A model generated the notes under the pieces. It saw nothing but the letters and a program-made list of their open reading frames with translations. It did no database searches and was not told the origin of the DNA. Below are positions 52,598 through 62,626 of a stretch of 64,000 nt of DNA, one piece after another. Source of the DNA: Serratia quinivorans (lineage in GTDB: Bacteria; Pseudomonadota; Gammaproteobacteria; Enterobacterales; Enterobacteriaceae). The stretch spans positions 158,850-222,849 of the forward strand of contig NZ_CAMKGL010000007.1 of assembly GCF_946227985.1 (NCBI RefSeq), written 5' to 3'. The position numbers and the translations under genes were made by a program. Position 1 is the stretch's first letter. Each line of letters begins with the position of its first letter.

Positions 52598-53422
52598 ATG
52601 TATCGCCTGGCGGCTTTTGATATGGATGGCACTTTGTTGACACCGGATCACCGGGTCGGGCCGGAGACTCTGGCGGTGCTAAAACAACTGCTTGAACGTG
52701 AGATGGTGGTGACTTTCGCCACCGGGCGCCACTACCTTGATGCGCAGCCGATCATGGCGCAGTTAGGTCTGCAGGGGTATCTGATTACCGGTAACGGCAC
52801 GCGGGTCTATGACAACCGGGGGCAGCAACTGCAGGCTACCGATTTGCCGGCCGATATTGCCGAAGAGGTGCTGCATACCCATTGGCATACCGACGCCAGC
52901 ATGCACGTCTTCCGTGATGAAGGCTGGATGACCGAGTTTGCGCTACCGCAGGAAATGTTGCAGGCCCACCACCTGAGCGGCTTCCATTATCAGCTTACCG
53001 AACTGCGGCGTTTACCGGCGTTCGGCAACAGCAAGGTGTGTTTTGTTGGGCCGCATGAGGAACTGCTAAAACTTCAGGTGCAGCTGCGCCAGCACTTTGC
53101 TGCGCGGGTCGATCTCTGTTTCTCAGCCTATGAATGCCTGGAAGTCTTGCCACTGGGCTGCAACAAGGGCTCGGCGCTGGATATGCTGAGCCGCCATCTG
53201 GGGCTGAAGATGGCGGACTGTATGGCGTTTGGTGATGCGATGAACGACAAGGAAATGCTGGCGACGGTAGGGCACGGGGTGGTGATGGGCAATGCCCTGC
53301 CGCAGCTGAAGTCGCTATTGCCACAGCTACAGGTTATCGGACACTGCGAACGGCAGGCGGTGGCCCACTATTTGCAACATTGGCTGCGTTCGCCCTACCT
53401 CACCTATTCCCCCGAATTATGA
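52598..53422 (+). CDS. cof: HAD-family phosphatase Cof (HMP-PP phosphatase)
   Basis: Haloacid dehalogenase superfamily, type IIB cap. E. coli Cof hydrolyses HMP-pyrophosphate of thiamine synthesis and pyridoxal phosphate. The 274 residues show motif [11 protein letters not shown] at 9-18 (nucleophile Asp), motif [12 protein letters not shown], the Lys in KGSALDML and motif [16 protein letters not shown] 52598 follows CACGAGGTTTTT; the open frame before it overlaps ybaE. Terminator shared with ccdA. Confidence 0.96.
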   Translation: MYRLAAFDMDGTLLTPDHRVGPETLAVLKQLLEREMVVTFATGRHYLDAQPIMAQLGLQGYLITGNGTRVYDNRGQQLQATDLPADIAEEVLHTHWHTDASMHVFRDEGWMTEFALPQEMLQAHHLSGFHYQLTELRRLPAFGNSKVCFVGPHEELLKLQVQLRQHFAARVDLCFSAYECLEVLPLGCNKGSALDMLSRHLGLKMADCMAFGDAMNDKEMLATVGHGVVMGNALPQLKSLLPQLQVIGHCERQAVAHYLQHWLRSPYLTYSPEL

Positions 53423-53440
53423 GGCTTTATTGGCAGCCAG

Positions 53441-53467
53441 CCGGGTAGACTTACCCGGCTTTTTTTC
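53441..53467. terminator. Terminator after cof
   Basis: GCCGGGTA-GACT-TACCCGGC followed by seven T, between converging cof and ccdA. Confidence 0.9.
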
Positions 53468-53482
53468 GTCTGATCCTGCTGA

Positions 53483-54526
53483 TTACAAATCTGCCAACTG
53501 TGCCAGATAGGGCGTCAGGTCACCGATATTGTTACTGATCCATTCCGGGTTGTAATAGGTGTCGAGGTAACGCTCACCGCTGTCGCACAGCAGGGTGACA
53601 ATCGAACCCTGCTCGCCGTTTTCCCGCATTTGCTTCGCCAGCTGCAGCGCACCCCACACGTTGGTACCGGTGGATGCCCCAACCTTGCGTCCGAGCACCG
53701 TTTCCAGCCAGTGGATAGTGGCGACGCTGGCGGCATCCGGCACGCGGATCATGCTGTCGACCACCGACGGAATAAAGGAGGGCTCGGCGCGTGGGCGGCC
53801 AATGCCCTCGATACGACTGCCGCAACTGCCGATAAGGGTACGGTCACGCTGGTGGAAGCAATCATAGAACACCGAGTTTTCCGGATCGACCACCGTCAGG
53901 CGGGTGTCATGCCCCTGATAGCGGATATAGCGGCCCAGCGTCGCGGAGGTGCCGCCGGTACCGGCGCTCATCACGATATGTTTGGGTACCGGGAAAGGTT
54001 CGCGTTCCATCTGGCGGAAGATGCTGTCGGCGATGTTGTTGTTGCCGCGCCAGTCGGTGGCCCGTTCAGCGTAGGTGAACTGATCCATATAGTGGCCGTT
54101 CAGTTCTTTCGCCAACTGCTCGGAGACGGCGTAAATCTGCGCCGCGTGGTCGACGAAGTGACAGCGACCGCCGTAGAACGCGATCTGCTCAACCTTGCGG
54201 CGTGCGGTACAGGAAGGCATGACGGCAATAAACGGCAGGCCAATCAGCCGGGCGAAGTAAGCTTCGGATACCGCCGTACTGCCGGAGGAGGCCTCGATAA
54301 TCGTGGTGTTTTCGGTGATCCAGCCGTTACACAGACCATACAAAAATAGTGAACGCGCCAGCCGGTGCTTCAGGCTGCCGGTCGGGTGAGTGCTTTCATC
54401 TTTCAGGTACAGGCAGATACCGGGAAATTCCGGCAGGTTCAGGCGGATCAGGTGGGTATCGGCGGAGCGTTGAAAATCCGCTTCTATTTCACCAATAGCA
54501 TATTTTACCCAAGAATTTGTCATCAT
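53483..54526 (-). CDS. ccdA: PLP-dependent cysteine desulfhydrase, CcdA type (cysteine synthase family)
   Basis: Fold-type II PLP enzyme of 347 residues. The Schiff-base Lys is K53 in [11 protein letters not shown]; a substrate loop [10 protein letters not shown] and a glycine-rich phosphate loop [12 protein letters not shown] follow, as in cysteine synthases. The same arrangement (desulfhydrase gene divergent from a ybaO/decR-type regulator) is known from Pantoea ananatis ccdA-ccdR, where it gives cysteine-inducible cysteine resistance. By that analogy it breaks cysteine to pyruvate, ammonia and sulfide. Sequence alone cannot exclude a related lyase activity. E. coli lacks this gene at the locus. 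Confidence 0.8.
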   Translation of the reverse strand: MMTNSWVKYAIGEIEADFQRSADTHLIRLNLPEFPGICLYLKDESTHPTGSLKHRLARSLFLYGLCNGWITENTTIIEASSGSTAVSEAYFARLIGLPFIAVMPSCTARRKVEQIAFYGGRCHFVDHAAQIYAVSEQLAKELNGHYMDQFTYAERATDWRGNNNIADSIFRQMEREPFPVPKHIVMSAGTGGTSATLGRYIRYQGHDTRLTVVDPENSVFYDCFHQRDRTLIGSCGSRIEGIGRPRAEPSFIPSVVDSMIRVPDAASVATIHWLETVLGRKVGASTGTNVWGALQLAKQMRENGEQGSIVTLLCDSGERYLDTYYNPEWISNNIGDLTPYLAQLADL

Positions 54527-54618
54527 CTGGCCTCAGAATAGGGGGCTTGTTTGTTGCATAATATAGCCTGCCGCGGGGAAAAAAAGATTGCCATTTTTCC
54601 TGTTTAATCGCCTAATGA

Positions 54619-54633
54619 GAGAAAAATATTCTC
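54619..54633 (+). promoter_or_regulatory. Candidate DecR/CcdR operator
   Basis: GAGAA-AAATA-TTCTC is an inverted repeat with AT-rich centre, the form typical of Lrp/AsnC-family sites. It lies 12 bases before the decR start in the ccdA-decR divergent region. A second, looser dyad (GAAAAA...TTTTTC) is centred near 54590. Confidence 0.4.
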
Positions 54634-54645
54634 CGAGTTGACGAA

Positions 54646-55107
54646 ATGTTAGATAAAACAGACCGTAAATTACTGTGCATGCTGCAACAGGACTGTACGC
54701 AACCGCTGCAGGTGCTGGCCGACGCGGTCAATCTGACGTCAACACCCTGCTGGAAAAGGCTCAAGCGGCTGGAAGAAGAAGGGTATATCCGTGGACGAGT
54801 CGCGCTGCTGGATAACGAAAAGCTTGGGCTTGGCCTGACGGCATTTGTGCTGATCAAAACTCAGCAGCACAGCAGCGAGTGGTATCAACAGTTCGTGCAA
54901 CTGACAAAGCAGATGCCGGAGGTGCTGGCCTTCTATCGCATGGCGGGAGAGTACGATTACCTGATGCAGGTGGAAGTGGCGGACATGAAAAGTTACGACA
55001 GCTTTTACAAGCGTCTGGTGAACGGCGTGCCGGGGCTGATCGACGTCACTTCCAGCTTCGCGATGGAAAAAATCAAATACACCACCGCACTGCCGGTTCC
55101 TGAGTGA
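54646..55107 (+). CDS. decR: Cysteine-responsive Lrp/AsnC-family regulator DecR
   Basis: DNA-binding regulator (E. coli DecR/YbaO) that activates a cysteine detoxification gene when cysteine is high. It has 153 residues. An N-terminal helix-turn-helix ([18 protein letters not shown], then [18 protein letters not shown]) is followed by a RAM ligand domain (about 70-145; [20 protein letters not shown]). It is divergent from ccdA, the probable target. In E. coli the target is a distant gene pair, so the local pairing here is informative. Confidence 0.94.
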   Translation: MLDKTDRKLLCMLQQDCTQPLQVLADAVNLTSTPCWKRLKRLEEEGYIRGRVALLDNEKLGLGLTAFVLIKTQQHSSEWYQQFVQLTKQMPEVLAFYRMAGEYDYLMQVEVADMKSYDSFYKRLVNGVPGLIDVTSSFAMEKIKYTTALPVPE

Positions 55108-55198
55108 AAAGTTCACCAAATTGGCAAAGTAACGGTGGTATCCTACTCTGCTGAGGCAGAACGAGAGAAAAAACCATTACATCCTGGAATAAAACTGC

Positions 55199-56974
55199 GT
55201 GAGACTATTTGCTCAAATCGGCTGGTATTTCCGCCGCGAGTGGCGCCGCTACCTCGGGGCGGTGGTGCTGCTGATCATCATTGCCATACTGCAACTGTTA
55301 CCGCCCAAGCTGGTGGGGATCATTGTGGATGGCGTCACCGAAAAACAGATGTCCGGCGGCGTATTAATGGCATGGCTGGGGCTGATGCTCGGCACTGCCG
55401 TGGTGGTCTACCTGCTGCGCTATGTTTGGCGGGTGCTGCTGTTTGGTGCGTCCTATCAGCTTGCCGTGGAGCTGCGTGAAAACTTCTACCGCCAGCTTAG
55501 TCGTCAGAACCCGGCCTTCTATCTGCGCCACCGCACCGGCGATCTGATGGCGCGCGCTACCAATGATGTCGACCGGGTGGTTTTCGCCGCCGGTGAAGGG
55601 GTGCTGACGCTGGTAGATTCGCTGGTGATGGGCTTGGCAGTGCTGGTGGTGATGAGTACCCAAATTAGCTGGCAGCTTACCCTGTTGTCGCTGATCCCGA
55701 TGCCAATCATGGCGATCGTCATCAAGTACTACGGCGACCAGTTGCACCAGCGTTTTAAATCGGCGCAGGCGGCGTTTTCCAGCCTGAACGATCAGGCGCA
55801 GGAAAGCATGACCAGCATCCGCATGATCAAGGCGTTCGGCCTGGAAGATCATCAGTCCAACCAGTTTGCCGAAGTGGCCGCCCAGACCGGCGCCAAAAAT
55901 ATGCACGTTGCGCGGGTGGATGCCCGTTTCGATCCGACGATTTATATCGCCATCGGTACCGCCAATCTGCTGGCTATCGGCGGCGGCAGCTGGATGGTGG
56001 TGAACGGTACTCTGACGCTGGGCCAACTGACCAGCTTTGTGATGTACCTCGGCCTGATGATTTGGCCAATGTTGGCGCTGGCCTGGATGTTCAACATCGT
56101 TGAACGCGGCAGCGCGGCCTATAGCCGTATCCGCAGCCTGCTGGATGAAGCGCCGGCAGTGACGGACGGCGATCGGGCGTTGCCGGCTGGGCGTGGCAAT
56201 CTGGCAATCGACATTCGCGCATTTCATTATCCGGGCAATACCCACCCGGCGCTGCATGATGTGGTGCTGAAGCTGGAGCCGGGGCAAATGCTCGGCCTGT
56301 GCGGCCCGACCGGTGCCGGTAAATCGACGCTGCTGTCACTGATCCAGCGTCAATTTGATGTTGATGACGGCCAGATAAGCTATCAGGGGTTGCCGTTGAC
56401 CCAGGTGAAACTCGATGATTGGCGCTCGCGCCTGTCCGTAGTCAGCCAGACACCGTTTTTGTTCTCTGACAGCGTGGCGAACAATATCGCGCTCGGCAAT
56501 CCGGGGGCGACGCAGGAACAGATTGAGCGTGCGGCCCGCCTGGCCAGCGTGCATGAGGATATTCTGCGCTTGCCGCAAGGCTATGAAACCGAGGTGGGTG
56601 AGCGTGGCGTGATGCTTTCCGGTGGCCAGAAACAACGTATTTCCATCGCTCGCGCCCTGTTGCTGGACGCGGAAATCCTGATCCTCGACGACGCGTTGTC
56701 GGCGGTAGATGGCCGTACCGAACACCAGATCCTGCATAACCTGCGCAGTTGGGGGCAAAACCGCACGGTAATTATCAGCGCACACCGGCTTTCGGCGTTG
56801 ACCGAAGCCAGCGAAATTCTGGTGATCCAGCACGGCGGTGTGGCACAGCGTGGGCAGCATGCATCGCTGGCGGCTCAACCCGGCTGGTATCGCGATATGT
56901 ATCGCTATCAGCAACTGGAGGCGGCATTGGATGAGGCCCCGGAAAGCGGCGAGGAGATACTAGCCAATGAATAA
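55199..56974 (+). CDS. mdlA: ABC exporter half-transporter MdlA
   Basis: Type I ABC exporter with one six-helix membrane domain and one ATPase domain; 591 residues. It probably works as a heterodimer with MdlB; substrate unknown (multidrug-like by similarity). Walker [10 protein letters not shown] near 370, signature LSGGQKQR, Walker [10 protein letters not shown] and the switch His in ISAHRL are visible. The residue after the Walker B Asp is Asp, not the usual catalytic Glu. GTG start at 55199 gives the family N terminus [15 protein letters not shown]. It overlaps mdlB by 8 bases. Confidence 0.96.
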   Translation: MRLFAQIGWYFRREWRRYLGAVVLLIIIAILQLLPPKLVGIIVDGVTEKQMSGGVLMAWLGLMLGTAVVVYLLRYVWRVLLFGASYQLAVELRENFYRQLSRQNPAFYLRHRTGDLMARATNDVDRVVFAAGEGVLTLVDSLVMGLAVLVVMSTQISWQLTLLSLIPMPIMAIVIKYYGDQLHQRFKSAQAAFSSLNDQAQESMTSIRMIKAFGLEDHQSNQFAEVAAQTGAKNMHVARVDARFDPTIYIAIGTANLLAIGGGSWMVVNGTLTLGQLTSFVMYLGLMIWPMLALAWMFNIVERGSAAYSRIRSLLDEAPAVTDGDRALPAGRGNLAIDIRAFHYPGNTHPALHDVVLKLEPGQMLGLCGPTGAGKSTLLSLIQRQFDVDDGQISYQGLPLTQVKLDDWRSRLSVVSQTPFLFSDSVANNIALGNPGATQEQIERAARLASVHEDILRLPQGYETEVGERGVMLSGGQKQRISIARALLLDAEILILDDALSAVDGRTEHQILHNLRSWGQNRTVIISAHRLSALTEASEILVIQHGGVAQRGQHASLAAQPGWYRDMYRYQQLEAALDEAPESGEEILANE

Positions 56975-58745
56975 GATGCAAAAGCTGTGGCCGACGCTGA
57001 AACGGTTGCTGGCTTATGGATCGCCGTATCGCAAACCGCTGGGCCTGGCGGTGTTGATGCTGTGGGTCGCGGCGGCGGCGGAAGTCGCCGGGCCGATCCT
57101 GGTCAGCTACTTTATCGATAACTACGTTGCCAAGGGGCAGTTGCCGCTGACTATCGTCTGCGGGCTGGCGGCGGCCTATATCCTGCTGGAGCTGCTGGCG
57201 GCAGCGCTGCACTATTTCCAGGCGTTGTTGTTTAACCAGGCGGCGGTCGGGGTAGTCCAACGGCTGCGAACGGACGTGATGGACGCTGCACTGCGCCAAC
57301 CGCTGAGCGCTTTTGATACTCAGCCGGTCGGGCAGTTGATCTCACGGGTGACCAATGACACCGAGGTGATCAAAGATCTGTATGTGATGGTGGTGTCTAC
57401 GGTGCTGAAAAGCGCTGCGCTGATTGGCGCTATGCTGGTGGCCATGTTCAGCCTCGACTGGCGCATGGCGCTGGTGGCTATCTGCATCTTCCCGGCGGTA
57501 TTTGTGGTGATGGGCATTTACCAATACTACAGCATCCCTATTGTACGCCGGGTGCGGAGCTATCTGGCGGACATCAACGACGGCTTTAACGAAGTGATTA
57601 ACGGCATGGGCGTGATCCAGCAGTTCCGCCAGCAGATCCGCTTCGGGGAGCGCATGAGCGCTGCCAGCCGTTCCCACTATACCGCGCGTATGCAGACGTT
57701 ACGCCTGGACGGTTTCCTGCTGCGACCATTGCTCAGCCTGTTTTCGGCGCTGGTGTTGTGCGGCCTGCTGATGCTGTTCGGCTTCAGTGGGGAGGGGGCG
57801 ATCGGCGTTGGTGTGCTGTATGCCTTTATCAACTATCTGGGGCGTCTGAATGAGCCGTTGATAGAGTTGACCTCACAACAGTCGATTTTGCAGCAGGCGG
57901 TGGTGGCCGGTGAGCGTATTTTCGAACTGATGGATCGTAGCCAGCAGAGCTACGGTACGGACAATCGTCCGCTGGAGAGCGGCCGTATCGATATTGACGA
58001 CCTGAGTTTTTCCTACCGGGATGACAAGAAGGTACTGCAGCATATTTCGCTGTCGGTGCCTTCACGCGGCTTCGTGGCGCTGGTCGGTCATACCGGCAGC
58101 GGCAAGAGCACGCTGGCTAACCTGCTGATGGGCTATTACCCGGTCGATCAGGGGGAAGTGCGTCTCGACGGACGTCCTCTGTCCAGCCTTTCACACTCGA
58201 CCCTGCGTCAAGGCATCGCTATGGTGCAGCAGGATCCGGTGGTGATCGCCGAATCGGTACTGGCCAACGTGACTCTGGGGCGCAATATCAGTGAAGAGGC
58301 GGTTTGGCAGGCATTGGAAAGGGTGCAACTGGCTGAGTTGGTTCGCTCTTTCCCTGAAGGCATTCATACCCGGTTGGGCGAGCAGGGTAATAACCTGTCG
58401 GTGGGCCAGAAGCAGCTATTGGCGATGGGCAGGGTGCTGGTGCAGGCACCGCAGATCCTGATCCTCGATGAAGCCACCGCCAATATTGACTCGGGTACGG
58501 AACAGGCGATTCAGCGGGCGCTGAGTTTGATCCGCGAGCACACCACGCTGGTGGTGATCGCTCACCGTTTGTCGACCATTGTTGATGCCGACTCGATTCT
58601 GGTGTTGCACCGCGGCCATGCCGTCGAGCAGGGGAATCATCAGCAACTGCTGGCGCAGCAGGGCCGTTACTACCAGATGTATCAACTGCAACTGGTTGGC
58701 GAAGAGCTGGCAGCCGCCAACCGCGAAGAAACACAAACTGCATGA
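56967..58745 (+). CDS. mdlB: ABC exporter half-transporter MdlB
   Basis: Partner of MdlA, 592 residues, with the same layout. Walker [10 protein letters not shown], Walker [10 protein letters not shown] with the normal catalytic Glu, switch His in IAHRL, but a variant signature LSVGQKQL instead of LSGGQ. With MdlA this predicts one complete and one degenerate ATP site in the dimer. Translation is coupled to mdlA by an 8-base overlap. The terminator hairpin after it is split by a repeat element. Confidence 0.96.
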   Translation: MNKMQKLWPTLKRLLAYGSPYRKPLGLAVLMLWVAAAAEVAGPILVSYFIDNYVAKGQLPLTIVCGLAAAYILLELLAAALHYFQALLFNQAAVGVVQRLRTDVMDAALRQPLSAFDTQPVGQLISRVTNDTEVIKDLYVMVVSTVLKSAALIGAMLVAMFSLDWRMALVAICIFPAVFVVMGIYQYYSIPIVRRVRSYLADINDGFNEVINGMGVIQQFRQQIRFGERMSAASRSHYTARMQTLRLDGFLLRPLLSLFSALVLCGLLMLFGFSGEGAIGVGVLYAFINYLGRLNEPLIELTSQQSILQQAVVAGERIFELMDRSQQSYGTDNRPLESGRIDIDDLSFSYRDDKKVLQHISLSVPSRGFVALVGHTGSGKSTLANLLMGYYPVDQGEVRLDGRPLSSLSHSTLRQGIAMVQQDPVVIAESVLANVTLGRNISEEAVWQALERVQLAELVRSFPEGIHTRLGEQGNNLSVGQKQLLAMGRVLVQAPQILILDEATANIDSGTEQAIQRALSLIREHTTLVVIAHRLSTIVDADSILVLHRGHAVEQGNHQQLLAQQGRYYQMYQLQLVGEELAAANREETQTA

Positions 58746-58748
58746 TCT

Positions 58749-58770
58749 CTGAGGCCGCTTTAGCGGCCTG
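58749..58770 (+). terminator. Terminator hairpin of mdlB, left duplicate
   Basis: GAGGCCGC-TTTA-GCGGCCT lies directly after the mdlB stop, without a T run. A near copy follows at 58969-58990. Confidence 0.7.
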
Positions 58771-58968
58771 AGTTAGATGACTAAGTTGTCTTTGAACCCG
58801 AGATACCCGGGCCTAGCGCACCGAGGGGCCATTATGGGACACATCCCTGTGTCCCACCCTACGGGCCGACTGGAAGTCGTTCCAATTTGTTCCCGGCAAA
58901 TTGGTCGGCGGACAAGCCGCTACGACCCCTTCGGCACGCTCTCCCTAATAACTTGCTTTGTCAGTAGT
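58771..58968 (+). mobile_element. Structured repeat element, copy 2 (198 bp), inserted in the mdlB terminator
   Basis: It starts AGTTAGATGACTAAGTTGTC and ends CTTGCTTTGTCAGTAGT, like the copy after yajQ. The shared parts (CCTAGCGCACCGAGGGG; CAAGCCGCTACGACCCCTTC; GGCACGCTCTCCCTAATA) are almost identical. A net 70 bases extra lie at about 58830-58905, holding two perfect hairpins: GGGACACA-TCCC-TGTGTCCC (58836-58855) and CCAATTTG...CAAATTGG (58882-58904). No protein is encoded. It is flanked by similar 22-base copies of the mdlB terminator hairpin. Confidence 0.7.
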
Positions 58969-58994
58969 CTGGGGCCGCTTTTGCGGCCTCTTTC
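58969..58994 (+). terminator. Terminator hairpin of mdlB, right duplicate
   Basis: GGGGCCGC-TTTT-GCGGCCTC followed by TTTCTTTT. It differs at three positions from the left copy and has the T tail, so it is probably the working terminator. Confidence 0.75.
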
Positions 58995-59067
58995 TTTTCC
59001 CGCCACGCACCACAAACAGGCATCGCTGCGTTTTAAATCCCTTTCTCTGCACTTTTACGACGCGTCA

Positions 59068-59084
59068 CGCACCAAAGTGGTGCG
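59068..59084 (+). promoter_or_regulatory. NtrC enhancer site upstream of glnK
   Basis: CGCACCAAAGTGGTGCG is a perfect dyad matching the NtrC site consensus TGCACCAAAATGGTGCA closely. It lies about 140 bases before the glnK start of transcription. Confidence 0.8.
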
Positions 59085-59191
59085 CAATATTTAATCAACT
59101 CCCTATGCGTTAGCCTGCCATAGGCTAGCGGCGTTGCTTTACGCCCCAGCCTGGTCGGTTAATTTGCTGAATTAGCGTACCAATCCATTTA

Positions 59192-59207
59192 TGGCATAGC
59201 CTTTGCT
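59192..59207 (+). promoter_or_regulatory. Sigma-54 promoter of glnKamtB
   Basis: TGGCAT-AGCCT-TTGCT matches the -24/-12 consensus TGGCAC-N5-TTGCA with only terminal differences. With the NtrC site it predicts nitrogen-starvation control. Confidence 0.8.
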
Positions 59208-59259
59208 TTATAAGACAGGTACCAGGGGTGAGTTTGGGCTTAATTCGTGGAGGGGCAAT

Positions 59260-59598
59260 ATGAAGCTGGTGACCGTGGTGATTAAACCATTCAAGCTGGA
59301 GGACGTGCGTGAAGCCCTATCCTCTGTGGGTATTCAGGGGCTGACCGTAAGCGAGGTAAAAGGCTTTGGTCGCCAGAAGGGGCATGCTGAGCTCTATCGT
59401 GGAGCCGAATACAGCGTCAACTTCTTACCTAAGGTAAAAATCGACATCGCTATCGCTGACGATCAGTTAGATGAAGTGGTCGATGTTATCAGTAAAGCGG
59501 CCTACACCGGCAAAATCGGTGATGGCAAAATTTTCGTTGCCGAATTGCAACGTGTCATTCGCATTCGCACCGGCGAAACAGACGAAGCAGCACTGTAG
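59260..59598 (+). CDS. glnK: PII nitrogen regulatory protein GlnK
   Basis: Trimeric PII protein that senses 2-oxoglutarate and ATP/ADP and blocks AmtB when nitrogen is plentiful. It has 112 residues. The uridylylated Tyr51 is at the tip of the T-loop (GHAELYRGAEYSVNF), and GKIGDGKIFV is in the B-loop region. ATG 59260 follows GGAGGGGCAAT; the open frame upstream overlaps the sigma-54 promoter. amtB begins 36 bases downstream. Confidence 0.98.
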   Translation: MKLVTVVIKPFKLEDVREALSSVGIQGLTVSEVKGFGRQKGHAELYRGAEYSVNFLPKVKIDIAIADDQLDEVVDVISKAAYTGKIGDGKIFVAELQRVIRIRTGETDEAAL

Positions 59599-59634
59599 TC
59601 ATTGGCTCAGTAAAGTAATGGGGATGGATTGATA

Positions 59635-60921
59635 ATGAAAAAACTTTTATCCATGTTGGGCCTGAGTACGTTAACCATGGTTCCTTCTTTGGCACTGGCC
59701 GCTCCGGCGGTCGCAGACAAGGCGGATAACGCCTTCATGATGATTTGCACCGCTTTGGTGCTGTTCATGACCCTGCCGGGTGTCGCTTTATTTTACGGTG
59801 GTTTGCTGCGTTCCAAAAACGTGCTCTCCATGTTGACCCAGGTCACCGTCACCTTTGCCTTGGTGTGCGTGCTGTGGGTGCTTTATGGTTACAGCCTGGC
59901 CTTCAGCGAAGGTAACGCCTTCTTCGGCGGTTTCCAGACGGCGATGCTGAAAGGCATTGGCATCGACAGCGTCACCGGGACCTTTAGCCAGATGATCCAC
60001 GTGGCGTTCCAGTGTTCGTTCGCCTGTATTACCGTTGCGCTGGTGGTGGGGGGCTTTGCCGAGCGTATCCGCTTTTCTGCGGTGGTGATCTTCGCGGCCA
60101 TCTGGTTCACCATTTCTTACCTGCCGATTGCCCACATGGTGTGGGGCGGTGGCTTCCTGGCCACTGACGGCGCGCTGGACTTTGCCGGCGGTACTGTTGT
60201 GCACATCAACGCCGCCAGTGCCGGTCTGGTTGGTGCTTATCTGCTGGGCAAGCGTGCCGGTTTCGGTAAGGAAGCTTTCAAGCCGCACAACCTGCCAATG
60301 GTGTTTACCGGGGCTTCCATCCTGTACATCGGCTGGTTCGGCTTTAACGCCGGTTCTGCCAGCGCGGCTAACGGCATTGCGGCCCTGGCGTTCCTGAATA
60401 CCGTGGTGGCCACTGCCGGCGCGATCCTCTCCTGGACCTTTGCCGAGTGGATTGTTCGTGGCAAGCCTTCCCTGTTGGGCGCCTGTTCCGGCATGATCGC
60501 CGGGCTGGTGGCCATCACGCCGGCTGCGGGTACCGTGGGCGTTGGCGGGGCGTTGATTATCGGCCTGATTGGCGGTATTGCCGGCCTGTGGGGCGTGGTC
60601 ACGCTGAAGAAATGGCTGAAGGTAGATGATACCTGCGACGTGTTCGGTGTGCATGGCGTGTGCGGTATCGTCGGTTGCCTGCTGACCGGGGTATTCACCT
60701 CGGCCTCACTGGGCGGCACCGGCTACGCGGAAGGCGTCACCATGGGCCATCAGGTGTGGATCCAGTTGTTGAGCGTGGTGATCACGCTGGTGTGGTCTGG
60801 CGTGGCGGCCTTTATCGCCTTTAAAGTGGCTGGGGCCATCGTTGGGCTACGCGTCCCGGAAGAGCAGGAACGCGAAGGTCTGGACGTCAACAGCCATGGC
60901 GAGAGTGCCTATAACCAATAA
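59635..60921 (+). CDS. amtB: Ammonium channel AmtB
   Basis: Trimeric inner-membrane ammonium transporter with 11 membrane helices after a cleaved signal peptide (about 1-22, LALAAPA). It has 428 residues, as in E. coli. Conserved pore residues lie in HVAFQCSFACITV, HMVWGGG, DFAGGTVVHINA (twin-His region) and DVFGVHGVCGIVG (second pore His). The start ATG 59635 follows GGGATGG; an upstream TTG is also in frame but less well placed. Controlled with glnK by NtrC. Confidence 0.97.
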   Translation: MKKLLSMLGLSTLTMVPSLALAAPAVADKADNAFMMICTALVLFMTLPGVALFYGGLLRSKNVLSMLTQVTVTFALVCVLWVLYGYSLAFSEGNAFFGGFQTAMLKGIGIDSVTGTFSQMIHVAFQCSFACITVALVVGGFAERIRFSAVVIFAAIWFTISYLPIAHMVWGGGFLATDGALDFAGGTVVHINAASAGLVGAYLLGKRAGFGKEAFKPHNLPMVFTGASILYIGWFGFNAGSASAANGIAALAFLNTVVATAGAILSWTFAEWIVRGKPSLLGACSGMIAGLVAITPAAGTVGVGGALIIGLIGGIAGLWGVVTLKKWLKVDDTCDVFGVHGVCGIVGCLLTGVFTSASLGGTGYAEGVTMGHQVWIQLLSVVITLVWSGVAAFIAFKVAGAIVGLRVPEEQEREGLDVNSHGESAYNQ

Positions 60922-60971
60922 GCCTTGAAGAAGGGCAGTGCGCTAAATAATTCGAAAAATAATGATGATAG

Positions 60972-61001
60972 AAAGGGCGATGGAGACATCGCCCTTTTTC
61001 T
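60972..61001. terminator. Terminator between amtB and tesB
   Basis: AAAGGGCGATG-GAGA-CATCGCCCTTT followed by TTC. Bidirectional in form, between converging amtB and tesB. Confidence 0.88.
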
Positions 61002-61012
61002 TTGGCTGGCGT

Positions 61013-61876
61013 TTAGGCTTCGCGCTGGCGGATCACGCCTTCCTGTACCGTGGTGGCAACCAATACGCCGTCACGGGTATAGAATTGACCGCGTACAAAT
61101 CCACGGGCGCCGGAGGCGGAAGTGCTTTCCACCACGTACAGCAGCCAGTCATCCATGCGGAACGGGCGGTGGAACCACATTGAGTGATCGATGGTGGCTA
61201 CCTGCATGCCCGGCTCCAGGAAACCGACGCCGTGTGGCTGCAGCGCCGTCGGCAGGAAGTTGAAGTCGGACGCATAACCCAGCAGGTACTGATGGATGCG
61301 CAGGTCGTCCGGCATGGTGCCGTTGGCGCGGAACCATACGTAGCGGTGCGGATCTTCCACACTGCCTTTCAGCGGGTTGTGGAATTTGACCGGACGCATC
61401 TCAATCGGTTTCTGGCCGATAAATTTCTCACGCACCTTGTCCGGCAGCATATGCGACAGCTTTTGGGCAATCTCTGACTCAGACATCAGCCCTTCTGGCG
61501 GTGGCACATCGGGCATGGTGTTCTGGTGTTCAAAGCCTTCTTCCGGACTTTGGAAGGAGGCGGTCATGTAGAAAATCGGTTTACCGTGCTGAATGGCACT
61601 GACGCGGCGGGCGCTGAAACTGTTGCCGTCGCGCAGAATTTCCACGTCATAAATGATGGGTTTACTGCTGTCGCCCGGACGCAGGAAATAGCTGTGGAAC
61701 GAGTGGACGCTGCGCTCGGCAGGCACCGTTTGCTTGGCTGCATACAGTGCCTGGCCCACCACCTGGCCACCGAAGACCTGGCGTAACCCCAGATCTTCAC
61801 TTTGGCCGCGGAACAGCCCTTCTTCAATTTTCTCCAGATCCAACAGGTCGAGGAGGTTTTGCAGTGCCTGGCTCAT
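61013..61876 (-). CDS. tesB: Acyl-CoA thioesterase II TesB
   Basis: Double-hotdog acyl-CoA thioesterase of broad chain length. It has 287 residues (E. coli 286). Conserved: [21 protein letters not shown] near the N terminus and, in the second half, [19 protein letters not shown] with the catalytic Asp/Thr/Gln network region. Cytoplasmic, single gene. A second acyl-CoA thioesterase (fadM) is about 11 kb upstream. Confidence 0.97.
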   Translation of the reverse strand: MSQALQNLLDLLDLEKIEEGLFRGQSEDLGLRQVFGGQVVGQALYAAKQTVPAERSVHSFHSYFLRPGDSSKPIIYDVEILRDGNSFSARRVSAIQHGKPIFYMTASFQSPEEGFEHQNTMPDVPPPEGLMSESEIAQKLSHMLPDKVREKFIGQKPIEMRPVKFHNPLKGSVEDPHRYVWFRANGTMPDDLRIHQYLLGYASDFNFLPTALQPHGVGFLEPGMQVATIDHSMWFHRPFRMDDWLLYVVESTSASGARGFVRGQFYTRDGVLVATTVQEGVIRQREA

Positions 61877-62106
61877 AAAATTACTACCCTTTTAATAATC
61901 ATTTTGCGCAGTGTGCGGAATATCACGGTAAGACGTCAATATATTGCGTTATGGCACAGAGAAAATTGACTGAATGCTGAGCGTTATTAGAAGGCTAAGT
62001 GATTAATAGGCAGGACTAAATGGATTTTTCAGTGTTTTGTGCTAAGTTTAATAGGTGCGGTGGTGAAAGCCACCAACATGTTGATAATAAAAAAGGAGAG
62101 CGATCC

Positions 62107-62598
62107 ATGAAACTCTGGCAAATCGTAGGTGGAGCAGCAGCATTGACCATCACCCTGGCGGGCTGCGCCCAAAAGAGTGCGAATGTGCCTGTACCAACAG
62201 CGGGAAACCCGGCGATTGCGCAAACGCAGATTCAGGGCCCGGCGGTGACTGGCTCGGTTAACATTCGCCAGCGCATCGCGCTGCCGCCGGATGCGGTACT
62301 GACCGTCACGCTCTCTGATGCCTCGTTGGCGGATGCACCGTCTAAAGTTATTGCCCAGCGTGCGGTTCGCACCGAGGGTAAACAGGCACCGTTTAATTTT
62401 GTCCTGCCGTACAATCCGGCCGATATTCAGCCTAATGCACGCATCATCCTGAGTGCGGCAATTACGGTAAATGGGCGGATGACCTTTATTACCGATACTA
62501 TCCAGGAAGTGGTAAATCGTAACGGCACCCGTGCAGACCTGGTAATGGTCCCGGTGCAGGGCGTTGCGGTTCAGGCAGCCCCGGCAACCATGCCGTAA
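62107..62598 (+). CDS. ybaY: YbaY-type lipoprotein with YscW-like domain
   Basis: Predicted lipoprotein of 163 residues. The signal peptide MKLWQIVGGAAALTITLAGC ends in a lipobox (Cys20). The mature part contains a beta-rich YscW/META-like domain: VTGSVNIRQRIALPPDAVLTV and DAPSKVIAQR. It is shorter than E. coli YbaY as I recall it (about 190), mostly in the N-terminal linker and tail. Function unknown. AAAGGAGAGCGATCC precedes the ATG. Confidence 0.93.
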   Translation: MKLWQIVGGAAALTITLAGCAQKSANVPVPTAGNPAIAQTQIQGPAVTGSVNIRQRIALPPDAVLTVTLSDASLADAPSKVIAQRAVRTEGKQAPFNFVLPYNPADIQPNARIILSAAITVNGRMTFITDTIQEVVNRNGTRADLVMVPVQGVAVQAAPATMP

Positions 62599-62626
62599 GC
62601 CAGCAGCACTGAAACAGTAAATCATC

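Noticed and set aside
59629..59634. TTG start six bases upstream for amtB
   Set aside because: The ATG at 59635 has better spacing from the ribosome site and gives the expected 428-residue length.
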